From assembly GCF_009766105.1 (NCBI RefSeq), contig NZ_LMUH01000022.1:638082-702081 (forward strand): a DNA stretch of 64,000 bases. The letters are read 5' to 3'. A model generated the notes under the pieces. That model saw nothing but the letters and a program-made list of their open reading frames with translations. It was not told the origin of the DNA and did not search any database. This document shows positions 53,613 to 61,381 of this stretch, piece after piece (position 1 is the stretch's first letter; the number at the start of each line of letters is the position of its first letter). This DNA is from Granulicella sp. S156. GTDB taxonomy: Bacteria; Acidobacteriota; Terriglobia; Terriglobales; Acidobacteriaceae. The position numbers and the translations under genes were made by a program.

Positions 53613-54554
53613 ATGGATCCGCTCTCTGATGTTTTGTCGCTCCTGAAACCTCGCAGCTACGTGACAGGTGGGCTGTCCGGCGGCGGTGCGTGGTCGTTTC
53701 AGATACCAGCGCACCGCGGCATCAAGTGCTACGCAGTCGTCAAGGGAGAGTGCTGGCTGTCCGTAGAAGGCGTTGAGGAACCCGTTCGATTGCGAGGCGG
53801 AGATTGCCTGCTTCTGCCGCATGGCCGCACGTTTGTGCTCGCGACCGATCTCAGTCTTCCGCCTCTCGACGCTCGTGAGGTTGTCACGTCATTGGAACGG
53901 TATCAGGGGGTGCTGCAGGTCACTCCGGGCGACGAGTTCTTCGTGCTTGGAAGCCACTTCTCTCTGGAAGGCGATGCTCGTTTTCTGCTCGACGTCCTGC
54001 CGCCCATCGTCATGCTGAGTGATGAAGCTCACCGCGAATCCGTACGCTGGGCCGTCGAGCGCATACTGCGCGAAATGCGTGACTTTCAGCCCGGAGGTTC
54101 GCTGGTCGCGCAACAGGTCGCCTATACCTTGCTGGTAGAGGCCCTTCGCCTGCACATTGCCGACGGCGCGCAACGAGGCACCAATTGGCTCTTTGCTCTT
54201 GCCGACACCCGCATGAGAACGGCCCTCTCGTGCATTCATGAAAGGCCCGCTCACTCCTGGACGATCGAAGAACTCGCTCGCTCGTCCGGCATGTCTCGCA
54301 CGGCGTTCGCACAGACTTTCAAGCGGACTGTAGGCGAGTCTCCCATGGCCTACATTACGCGATGGCGAATGACGCTGGCCGCGAACCGCCTCCAGGACAA
54401 ACGCGAACCCATATCTTCCCTGGCGCCATCCGTGGGATATCAATCAGAGAGCGCCTTCAGCGCAGCTTTCAGGCGGCAATGGGGTCGCTCTCCCAGGCAA
54501 TATGTCAGCAGCCTTCGCTCTGAACTGAGCGCTGCCAATAGCGGTCAGTACTGA
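53613..54554 (+). CDS. AraC-family regulator (cupin_6 type)
   Basis: A 313-residue regulator. The N-terminal half is an AraC-type binding cupin (GGAWSFQIPAHRGIKCYAVV, RLRGGDCLLLPHGR), the C-terminal half has the two HTH motifs (LARSSGMSRTAFAQTFKRTVG and LAPSVGYQSESAFSAAFRRQWGRSPRQY). It is divergent from the degenerate SDR gene, the likely target. Confidence 0.93.
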   Translation: MDPLSDVLSLLKPRSYVTGGLSGGGAWSFQIPAHRGIKCYAVVKGECWLSVEGVEEPVRLRGGDCLLLPHGRTFVLATDLSLPPLDAREVVTSLERYQGVLQVTPGDEFFVLGSHFSLEGDARFLLDVLPPIVMLSDEAHRESVRWAVERILREMRDFQPGGSLVAQQVAYTLLVEALRLHIADGAQRGTNWLFALADTRMRTALSCIHERPAHSWTIEELARSSGMSRTAFAQTFKRTVGESPMAYITRWRMTLAANRLQDKREPISSLAPSVGYQSESAFSAAFRRQWGRSPRQYVSSLRSELSAANSGQY

Positions 54555-55694
54555 GAACGCTCATCTCGTCACTTAGCCCTCACATCGTCGGCTCCAGGAC
54601 GTGTCATCAGATCCCCACTCGCACCGTGCAACCACTCCGCTGTGGCAAGGACCAGAAGGGTAAGGTTTCAACCCTGCCAATAACACCCGAACCAAAGACC
54701 CACACCTCGCTAGAGAAGCCAGTCTCTAATCCGTCCGTCTTTAGCAGCACCTCAAATTCGTCATCCTGAGCGAAGTAGCTCGCGCACTTTGCGAGCTACG
54801 CAGTCGAAGCACCCCGAAGATTCTTACGCTACCTCTACAGCCTGCCCCTTTTCGTCCCATACATTCGTGGCTTCAGGGCGTGCCATCAAACTCTCGCTAG
54901 CCCCGGCAACTATTCCGCCATGGCAAGGACCGGAAGGGCAGGCGTTTCAACCCTGCCAATAACAACCGAACCAAAGCCCCACACCTCGCTGCCGCAGGCC
55001 TCGTCTTTCATCCACCCCACCCCAACACTGTCATCTCGACCGGAGGCGCGCTTTTTGCGCCGTAGTGGAGAGATCCCTCGATGCAGAGCGTGATGCAAAT
55101 GTTTGTGGCGCGCTTAGCGTCTAGAGATCCCTGCATTTTTTCCGCGCCTGCACGATGTCTCATGTGCGCGAAGAACGCCTGTAGCTCTCGCCACTCCGCA
55201 CGACGATAAAACCATCAAACTCTCGCTCGCACCACGCAACGATTCAGCCATGGCAAGAACCGGAAGGGCAGGGTTTCAACCCTGCCAATAACACCCAAAC
55301 CAAAGCCCCACACCTCGCTGCCGCAGGCCGGAGTGAAGGCGCAGCCGCAACGACTGAATTGCCTTCCTTGGCTGAGGCGAAACAACCTAACCACCGGACG
55401 TATCTCCGCAGTGTGAAGAAATCCTATCTATCGACATAGCTCATCACTCTTGGAGTGATCCTTTCCTACATCCGCTTCAAGGCTTATTCCTACAAAGATC
55501 GAGTCGACAGAAGCGCTCGGGGCAACGCTTGAATTGCTCGTCACTCGGGAGTTACAGATCACATCCCATAAGCCCGCATTTCGTTACAGACAACAAAGAA
55601 AGTGCAATGGCTTCGGGGTCTCAGCAAGGCGCCGAAGGCGATCATCACTGAAGCATTCAAGAATGCCTAAGGCCCGCAGAACGAGTCTCATTCA
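54555..55694. repeat. Repeat-filled intergenic region downstream of the four-gene cassette
   Basis: No gene is supported in these 1140 bases. It holds three related repeats of about 120 bases (about 54584-54711, 54864-55000 and 55205-55327), each containing GGGCAGGNNTTTCAACCCTGCC-like hairpins and the CCAATAACACCCGAACCAAA tract. Between them lie GTCAT-type elements at 54760 and 55029. At 55443-55459 ATCACTC-TTG-GAGTGAT forms a small hairpin. Confidence 0.75.
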
Positions 55695-56810
55695 TCACTC
55701 CTTTTCAATGCGTCTCTTCGACGGAGGCCGATTCTTCCCGATCTCCACTTCGCATCCGAGTGCCGCAAGGAAATCCGCCACTCTTCTTACGGTGGTGTAT
55801 TTAGCACCCGTTCCCTGATACAGCGCCTCAAACGCTTCCCATCTATCGAGCATTTGAGTGTGTAACCATAGCGCGTCCGCTGCGGTTACACACTCAAGAG
55901 CAATGACGCAATCGGAAATCGCAATAACGGAACCCGCGCGACGATGTAGAGCGACTTTCTCCTGCCGTGGAGATCCAACCCTGCAAATCGCTACGAATGG
56001 ACTCTTGGCCGATGACGAACCTGCGAATGCGGTTCTACGACTAAGATCTACTCGCTTTAGTAAGAGTTCTGTACTGTGAACCAACGGCGTGTTCCCTGTT
56101 TTACTCGAGTGCATTTGGATGGTTCCGCGACGGATGATGACGCTTACCTTGGCGAGAAAATACCTACCTGCAGACTCTCCCACCCCAGTCTTTACCTGGT
56201 GTGTTTTCTCAGCCCGACCGCGCTTTATCCGTACCACAAACGTTCTAGGTGAGCAGGAGTCGAAGGTGCGGTGGTCATGATCGCTCAAAACTTTGACTGT
56301 GCTCTGCAAACGAAGCAGTTCCCAGGCCTCGCGATCCTTATCCGCACTCAAACAACCAGCAGGCAGTATCGCAACGATTTCGCCTGTCTTGCTCAGATAC
56401 TCAAACGCATGGAGGACAAAAGACATTGCCACGCTACAAGAAGTCCTGAAAAGATCGGTATCGACAGCCAACCGAGTCCCCCCCCGACAGGAGAAGGGAG
56501 GGTTTAATAGAATCAAGTCCACCTGTCCCCACACAGCATGCAGAGTGGCGCATCGACGTCGTGACCGTGCAGAGAGAAAATCGCAACAGCCGATCTCGGC
56601 AGCGGGCAAGTTTCTACGGGCGCATGCTACAGCTGATCTGGAAACATCGACACCAACGATCTTGCTGTGGTTCCATTTCGAAGCTGCTGCTTTTAAAAGT
56701 TCGCCGTGTCCACATGCAAAATCCGCCACTATCGAGGGAAGACGCCTCTGCTTTCTCACAATTGAGGCAGCTAGCGGCGCAGGGGTGTAAATTGCATCGA
56801 GTTTAGGCAT
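55695..56810 (-). CDS. N6-adenine DNA methyltransferase-like protein, last gene of the cassette
   Basis: A 371-residue class I methyltransferase: YTPAPLAASIV at the N-terminus, SAM-binding ADFACGHGELL (residues 29-39), and the N6-adenine motif IV NPPF at residues 103-106. FVLHAFEYLSKTGEIVAILPAG follows. The C-terminal half is not recognised and may be a target-recognition part. There is no restriction nuclease next to it. The start at 56810 overlaps the previous gene by 8 bases; an ATG at 56846 is possible. It is the last gene of the four-gene run. Confidence 0.85.
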   Translation of the reverse strand: MPKLDAIYTPAPLAASIVRKQRRLPSIVADFACGHGELLKAAASKWNHSKIVGVDVSRSAVACARRNLPAAEIGCCDFLSARSRRRCATLHAVWGQVDLILLNPPFSCRGGTRLAVDTDLFRTSCSVAMSFVLHAFEYLSKTGEIVAILPAGCLSADKDREAWELLRLQSTVKVLSDHDHRTFDSCSPRTFVVRIKRGRAEKTHQVKTGVGESAGRYFLAKVSVIIRRGTIQMHSSKTGNTPLVHSTELLLKRVDLSRRTAFAGSSSAKSPFVAICRVGSPRQEKVALHRRAGSVIAISDCVIALECVTAADALWLHTQMLDRWEAFEALYQGTGAKYTTVRRVADFLAALGCEVEIGKNRPPSKRRIEKE

Positions 56811-57759
56811 TGCTTCCAACAGGGGCTGCAACCGCCGAGAGGTCATACAGCAATACGCGCCCTATTCCTTCTGTCCGTGACGCTTTACGTATTGGATGGT
56901 CATATATCAGCTCAACCGACCTTGGAGTTAAGAGGGAGAATAACACTGCCCCCAATGCGTGCGGTTTAGTTCCAATCAACGCGATCTTAATGATGTCCCT
57001 AGCGTGCATAGATGCAATGTCCTGCAAGAGGTAAAACACGCTAAATGGACAATTAGCGCGCGTGAACTGAGCGTTCGCCCACGCTCCCGTCTCGTCCAGA
57101 ATAGGACGGTTACCGTCGTAGGTGTAGAAGGGATACTCCGCTTTGAAGCCTGGCACGCCAATGACCGGAATGATCTTGCCTCTGGGTGGTTCCATCGCTT
57201 CCACACAATACTTCAATCTGATCCCTTCAAAGCCCAGTAGGGCAACGAAACTGACATCTTCTTCATTGTCTGCCTCTGCTAGTGAGGCAAATCCCGGAAG
57301 TGGAGATAGTCCTCTGATCTTTTCGCTTAAATCGAAGATGTCACCCTCTCGGGGGAGAGGGCTAAATCGATATGTTTCAGGTTCCAAATATACCCCGCGC
57401 AATTGGAGACCTATGGACATCCCAGACTTCATGAGTGGCGCCCAAACCTGATGATCCAGCCCCGTTATGTCTAAATATGCCTTAGGGCGACCAAAGGCCC
57501 TCCAGAACTCTCGCAATTCGACTCCACTGCGGAGTCGGGCCATTTTCTCTACTCCAGCCATTCGATATTTCAGGTGATTTTCCGTTTGTTCAATGATCTG
57601 AACAAACACGACATCATGACACCGTTGCTCCCAAGTATCGGAGTGCTCGCTTCGCTCTTCAGACGACCGCCCAAATACGTATACGCTATTCGCTTCAGGC
57701 CGGAAAGAGTCCAAGTCCTCATACACGTCCGTAAAGACCGGTCTATTCTTCAGGCGCAT
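56803..57759 (-). CDS. Unrecognised protein with a CARF-like C-terminal motif, third gene of the cassette
   Basis: A 318-residue protein without an assigned family. The N-terminal half (VFGRSSEERSEHSDTWEQRC, FWRAFGRPKAYLDITGLDHQ) looks like a mixed alpha/beta fold with no clear catalytic motif. The C-terminal part has IKIALIGTKPHALGAVLFSL followed by VELIYDHP; the GTKPxxLGA stretch resembles the 'GGTKxM' loop of CARF-type Rossmann domains, an inference. Start at 57759 overlaps the ATPase gene by 17 bases. Confidence 0.7.
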   Translation of the reverse strand: MRLKNRPVFTDVYEDLDSFRPEANSVYVFGRSSEERSEHSDTWEQRCHDVVFVQIIEQTENHLKYRMAGVEKMARLRSGVELREFWRAFGRPKAYLDITGLDHQVWAPLMKSGMSIGLQLRGVYLEPETYRFSPLPREGDIFDLSEKIRGLSPLPGFASLAEADNEEDVSFVALLGFEGIRLKYCVEAMEPPRGKIIPVIGVPGFKAEYPFYTYDGNRPILDETGAWANAQFTRANCPFSVFYLLQDIASMHARDIIKIALIGTKPHALGAVLFSLLTPRSVELIYDHPIRKASRTEGIGRVLLYDLSAVAAPVGSNA

Positions 57760-59641
57760 TGTAATAAGCCTCAAAAATCTGTAGCTGCTCTGGTAGCACG
57801 TCTTCTTCCCTGTTGTGCCTGCGGAGGATCTCTCGGATCGTTTGCCGATGCTTGGTGATGAGCCCCATGACCTCATGAGAACCAAGCATCATCTTTCTCT
57901 TCCTTCGATAGCTGAAAACGAAATATGCACTAAAGATAGGGTGCATCGCATACTCGTAATCTCTGGTGTCTGCCTCGCTCATGAGCTTAGTGCCTGGCCG
58001 CCGCACCAACGCCAGGTGCATTACAGCGGAGTCAAGAATGTTCGATACTGAAGCCTGCACGGGTTCAATATCCTGATTCATCGGCTCATCACTGAGGTAA
58101 AATTCATTAATCTCGGGTGCGTGACCTGCAGAGTCCTCAGCCATTTGACCAAACACGCGTCCGAGTCCGAGTAATAGCTTAGTGAGCTGAGCACCCGAAA
58201 CCGACAGGCCCTCCAGCTCAGAGAGATTCTTCTTGCCTACACCTTGAGCGGCAAGAGTTTGCTCCTTCGCTGACACAGGCTCGTCGATCTGGCCACCGCC
58301 CCTTGAATGTCGGAGTAAGCTTTGGTCGACCAACTCCAAAAGATAGCGTATGTTTCCAGCGGCAAGTCGAGTGAAAACATCCCAGCCCGCGTAGTAACGC
58401 CGAATTCCACGCTTGCCCTTCGTGATGTGGTACAGGAGGGCATGCTTATAGTTCGAGTACCGCGTTCGCCAAGCTTCGGGATTCTGAACGAAGTTGTCGT
58501 AGGTTTCTTCTAATGCTTCACCTTGGGCATCCGCCCAGTATTTGATCAGGTAGGCGCGCAATGGTTCGATCTTCTTGAGGTCTTGGGCCGCCTTCCCTTT
58601 CGCTTCCAGTTTCAAAATCAGTGCATCGACTTCCTGCTGCACCCCTAGAAGCTCTGCTTCTGCATCCTCGCTGAGACCGGGCAACAAAGCTTGGATATCT
58701 CCCAGAGATACTCCGTTCTCGAGTTTGATTCGCGCCATTCTCTCATTGCAAACGGAAAGGGCGAACTGATGGAACTGATCTTCCTTTAGCCGGTCAGCTA
58801 TGTCTATGCGAACGTAATCAGAGGGATGATGCAATTGTTGAGTCTCATCAAGCGTGGTGCGAGTCTTGAGTCCCAACTCCTTTACCCCGATTTTGAATGT
58901 GTACAACTCTCCCGAGTGCTTAATGAGGGTATTGATGACTCTCTGCTGATATGGCAAGAAGTTTTCGTATTCATCAATCAGAAAAAAGAACGTCTTGTCT
59001 TGGAATTGGGGTATTGAGCTCAACTCCTGCACGAGCACATCAATAGGACCGCCCTGAATGGACAGCTCCGGGCGAGGCTTATCCGCAATGTTGTTGATTG
59101 CCGCTTCGAAAATGATCCGAGCATCGGCTAACGACTCACCGAAGGCCCGAAACGTGTTCGGAACGGTGGATAAACGCAGACTGCTTGCAAGGCGACGAAA
59201 CGCCTCAGGATTAAGATCGAGAGGGACGTTTAACTTCAACCGATACCAATCCACAAAACGGACAATCAAATCACAGAAGAGGAGGTTCACGTAGTGTGCG
59301 AACAAAGGGATCCATTCATCTGTGTCAAGGCCTGCGCCACTGAACGCACTGACCCGATTAACGTTTGCCCGATGGTAAAGCCCATAGTAGGTCCAAGATG
59401 GAATCGACTCGGGAGTATTGCCGGTGAGCGCATATTGTCCCTCGTAAGAGAGACCACGAAGGACGGTTGTCTTACCTGTTCCACGGCCGCCAATCAACAC
59501 GCAAGGGCGCGGGGTCTTCAGCTCAGGAAAATACGAAGGCTCCGTAAAGAGATCGAAGATCTGCTCTTTGAGCCATTCCGCTCTGTATCCTCCGAAGAGC
59601 TGACTCAGCTGTTCTGCAGGAGCTTGAACCTTTTGGGTCAT
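57743..59641 (-). CDS. ORC/CDC6-like P-loop ATPase, second gene of the cassette
   Basis: A 632-residue AAA-type ATPase. Walker A is GGRGTGKTTVL (residues 51-61), Walker B FFFLIDEYENFL (about 218-229). The long C-terminal half (RRYYAGWDVFTRLAAGNIRYLLELVDQSL, YAMHPIFSAYFVFSYRRKRKM) contains a winged-helix-like part. It resembles ORC-CDC6-like ATPases of conflict systems. The start at 59641 is set by the 4-base ATGA overlap with the upstream gene. Confidence 0.87.
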   Translation of the reverse strand: MTQKVQAPAEQLSQLFGGYRAEWLKEQIFDLFTEPSYFPELKTPRPCVLIGGRGTGKTTVLRGLSYEGQYALTGNTPESIPSWTYYGLYHRANVNRVSAFSGAGLDTDEWIPLFAHYVNLLFCDLIVRFVDWYRLKLNVPLDLNPEAFRRLASSLRLSTVPNTFRAFGESLADARIIFEAAINNIADKPRPELSIQGGPIDVLVQELSSIPQFQDKTFFFLIDEYENFLPYQQRVINTLIKHSGELYTFKIGVKELGLKTRTTLDETQQLHHPSDYVRIDIADRLKEDQFHQFALSVCNERMARIKLENGVSLGDIQALLPGLSEDAEAELLGVQQEVDALILKLEAKGKAAQDLKKIEPLRAYLIKYWADAQGEALEETYDNFVQNPEAWRTRYSNYKHALLYHITKGKRGIRRYYAGWDVFTRLAAGNIRYLLELVDQSLLRHSRGGGQIDEPVSAKEQTLAAQGVGKKNLSELEGLSVSGAQLTKLLLGLGRVFGQMAEDSAGHAPEINEFYLSDEPMNQDIEPVQASVSNILDSAVMHLALVRRPGTKLMSEADTRDYEYAMHPIFSAYFVFSYRRKRKMMLGSHEVMGLITKHRQTIREILRRHNREEDVLPEQLQIFEAYYNAPEE

Positions 59642-60585
59642 GCCTTCACCATCAATGGTTGCCAACCGTTTGAATTCCACCGGATTAGGGGAATAGTTGC
59701 ATCCGGTACCGTATCGCGAATAGCGATCACTAAACCAAGCTTTTCATAGCCTTGCCAATCGTCCGGGCTTCCGCCGTCAGTATCGGGTATACCCACACGA
59801 TTGCTGACTGTTCTTATAAAATCGACTGCGCCGGAAAGTAGATGGTCGGGCCATAGCAAGGAGTCACTCGCTAAGGCGCTGTAACGGTGAGAAAGAAGGT
59901 GTGCCGGATTCACATGAACAGACGGACACTGGAGTCTAATCTCGTTGAACCCGGTCTCTGTACACAGCACTGGGCAGTAGAAAAACTGGGTACCTCTGGT
60001 AGCGGCCAGACTCGAGAAAGAATGTGTAGCTCCTCCAGGAATTGCAAACTCTCGGTACCATGTACCGACGAATTGATTTCCGGTTCCCACCAAATCGTCG
60101 ACGAAAAGTATCGGACGGGGAGCAGTGGCGATGGCAACGAGCGCGTCAGAGGGTGATACGATTTGACTCTCGGCAAAGCCAAGATGCTGCCGCGCAATGC
60201 GTGCAAATGAATAACCACTATCGCTAGGGTTGTCATGCTCGCCGGAGACCGGCACTACAAGTACATCATCTAGAAATAACGACCACGCCTGAGCCGCCGT
60301 AACGAATGAATCCCCTATACGCGTGACACGTCGGCTTAGTGACTGGACAGCCGAAGCAAGCATCTCCTGAACCAGATTCTCGTGGAAGTACATGAACCCG
60401 TTGAGCAAATGAACGGCGTGCTCCATTTCATCTGCTCGAAAGTTCTGCAACCAACCTTCGGGATTCAATATTTTCTTCAAAGGCCAAAGATGTACGCGCG
60501 TAAAGTAATCACATTTGGCGAGGACATCTTCGAGGCGCACCGTGGGCGGCCCATGATGCGGCCTTAGATGTTGCTCAACTGGCAT
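59638..60585 (-). CDS. Phosphoribosyltransferase-like protein (PRTase-CE type), first gene of the cassette
   Basis: A 315-residue protein. Residues 159-171 (ILFVDDLVGTGNQF) match the PRPP-binding motif of type I phosphoribosyltransferases. The N-terminal 100 residues are helical and contain FLDDVLVVPVSGEHDNPSDSG. This agrees with the PRTase-CE domains of conflict systems, from memory. It opens the overlapping four-gene minus-strand run. Its role could be ligand sensing or nucleotide production. Confidence 0.8.
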   Translation of the reverse strand: MPVEQHLRPHHGPPTVRLEDVLAKCDYFTRVHLWPLKKILNPEGWLQNFRADEMEHAVHLLNGFMYFHENLVQEMLASAVQSLSRRVTRIGDSFVTAAQAWSLFLDDVLVVPVSGEHDNPSDSGYSFARIARQHLGFAESQIVSPSDALVAIATAPRPILFVDDLVGTGNQFVGTWYREFAIPGGATHSFSSLAATRGTQFFYCPVLCTETGFNEIRLQCPSVHVNPAHLLSHRYSALASDSLLWPDHLLSGAVDFIRTVSNRVGIPDTDGGSPDDWQGYEKLGLVIAIRDTVPDATIPLIRWNSNGWQPLMVKA

Positions 60586-60859
60586 ATAGCCAAGAGTTTA
60601 GCAACCTACAGCAGAAATAGCTTCTTGCTGACGAATAGCTTGGCGATGACCGAACGGTACTAGAAGTAAATATCCTTTTCGTCACTTAGCTCCAGCTCAT
60701 CACCGACTCAGAATTGGGCCAGCTATGAGCCGGGTCCGTGCCCATAGCCTTCAGTAAAGCTCGAATAGTCGCCACGAAATCCTTCCTTCAATCAAGATGA
60801 CGAAGTCTGGGCAGATACAAATCCCCTTTAAACCACCTTCCCAAAACCATCCTAAAACC
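60586..60859. other. Intergenic region between the conflict cassette and the Cys-leader operon
   Basis: These bases hold the upstream region of the divergent PRTase-like gene and, at the right end, the promoter listed separately. I see no repeats or small ORF with a supported ribosome binding site. Confidence 0.4.
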
Positions 60860-60888
60860 TTGACACCACCCCCCAATCCCTTTAAACT
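60860..60888 (+). promoter_or_regulatory. Promoter of the Cys-leader operon
   Basis: TTGACA (60860-60865), 17-base spacer, TAAACT (60883-60888). A transcript would start about 60895, so the ATG at 60898 would be nearly leaderless. The -35 is a perfect sigma-70 hexamer and the -10 matches four of six. Confidence 0.7.
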
Positions 60889-60897
60889 CAACACCTG

Positions 60898-60978
60898 ATG
60901 AAGCAAATTCACACCGCCGCCTTCTGTTGCATGTGTTGTCGCATGCCGCGCTGTCGCGCCGGTGTCTGTTTGCTCTAA
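60898..60978 (+). CDS. Cys-rich regulatory leader peptide
   Basis: A 26-codon ORF, MKQIHTAAFCCMCCRMPRCR continuing AGVCLL, with six cysteines, four of them in the cluster CCMCC. The start is some three bases after the predicted transcription start. The pattern fits leader peptides that let cysteine supply control downstream attenuation. A terminator-type hairpin follows at 61016, then the 49-residue peptide and yeiH. Confidence 0.75.
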   Translation: MKQIHTAAFCCMCCRMPRCRAGVCLL

Positions 60979-61015
60979 GCGAAGCGGCTCAAAGCCTTCG
61001 CCCCAGGCTCAAAAC

Positions 61016-61059
61016 ACCCACGCACAGCTCCCCGAGCACAGCGTGGGTTTTCTGTTTCT
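61016..61059 (+). terminator. Attenuator terminator after the Cys leader
   Basis: ACCCACGC (61016-61023) pairs exactly with GCGTGGGT (61041-61048), an inner GCTC/GAGC stem lies inside, and TTTCTGTTTCT follows. A small upstream hairpin (AGCCT at 60993, AGGCT at 61005) could be part of an alternative fold. Translation of the leader ORF would affect which fold forms. Confidence 0.75.
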
Positions 61060-61107
61060 GGGCCCACGACACCCAAACCATCCCAGCCACCCCGATTAGG
61101 AACTCCC

Positions 61108-61257
61108 ATGAAGTCAGCTACCCAGTCCGGCATCACCCCGCTCAAAGCCGCCGCACACTCCAAGCTCGCCTTCAACGTCGATGTCGTGGCCATCGTGATC
61201 GCCCTGACCTTCGCCGCGCTCATCCGGCTCAACATCATCCACCACATCACCTGGTAA
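61108..61257 (+). CDS. 49-residue membrane peptide before yeiH
   Basis: MKSATQSGITPLKAAAHSKL at the start, then one transmembrane helix (VVAIVIALTFAALIRLNII) and end HHITW. AGGAA precedes the ATG by about 7 bases. It lies after the attenuator and before yeiH, so it may be co-regulated. No family recognised. Confidence 0.6.
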   Translation: MKSATQSGITPLKAAAHSKLAFNVDVVAIVIALTFAALIRLNIIHHITW

Positions 61258-61273
61258 CCGCTCCACCTGATCT

Positions 61274-61371
61274 CTGTTTTCTGTTCTCTCTTCTCTGTTC
61301 CCTGTTTTTCTGTTCCCTGTTTTTCTGTTCCCTGTTTTTCTGTTTCCTGTTTGCTGTTTCCTGCTCCTCGC
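61274..61371. repeat. Tandem CTGTTCCCTGTTTTT-type repeat
   Basis: Four or more imperfect units of 16-17 bases (CTGTTCCCTGTTTTT), ending in TTTCCTGTTTGCTG repeats as in lhr and at 30.1 kb. It separates the 49-residue peptide from yeiH. Confidence 0.75.
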
Positions 61372-61381
61372 CACCATCAAC

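Noticed and set aside
54584-55330. The repeats resemble a CRISPR array at first sight.
   Set aside because: Units are about 120 bases, spaced by 150-220 bases, only three copies, with no Cas genes.
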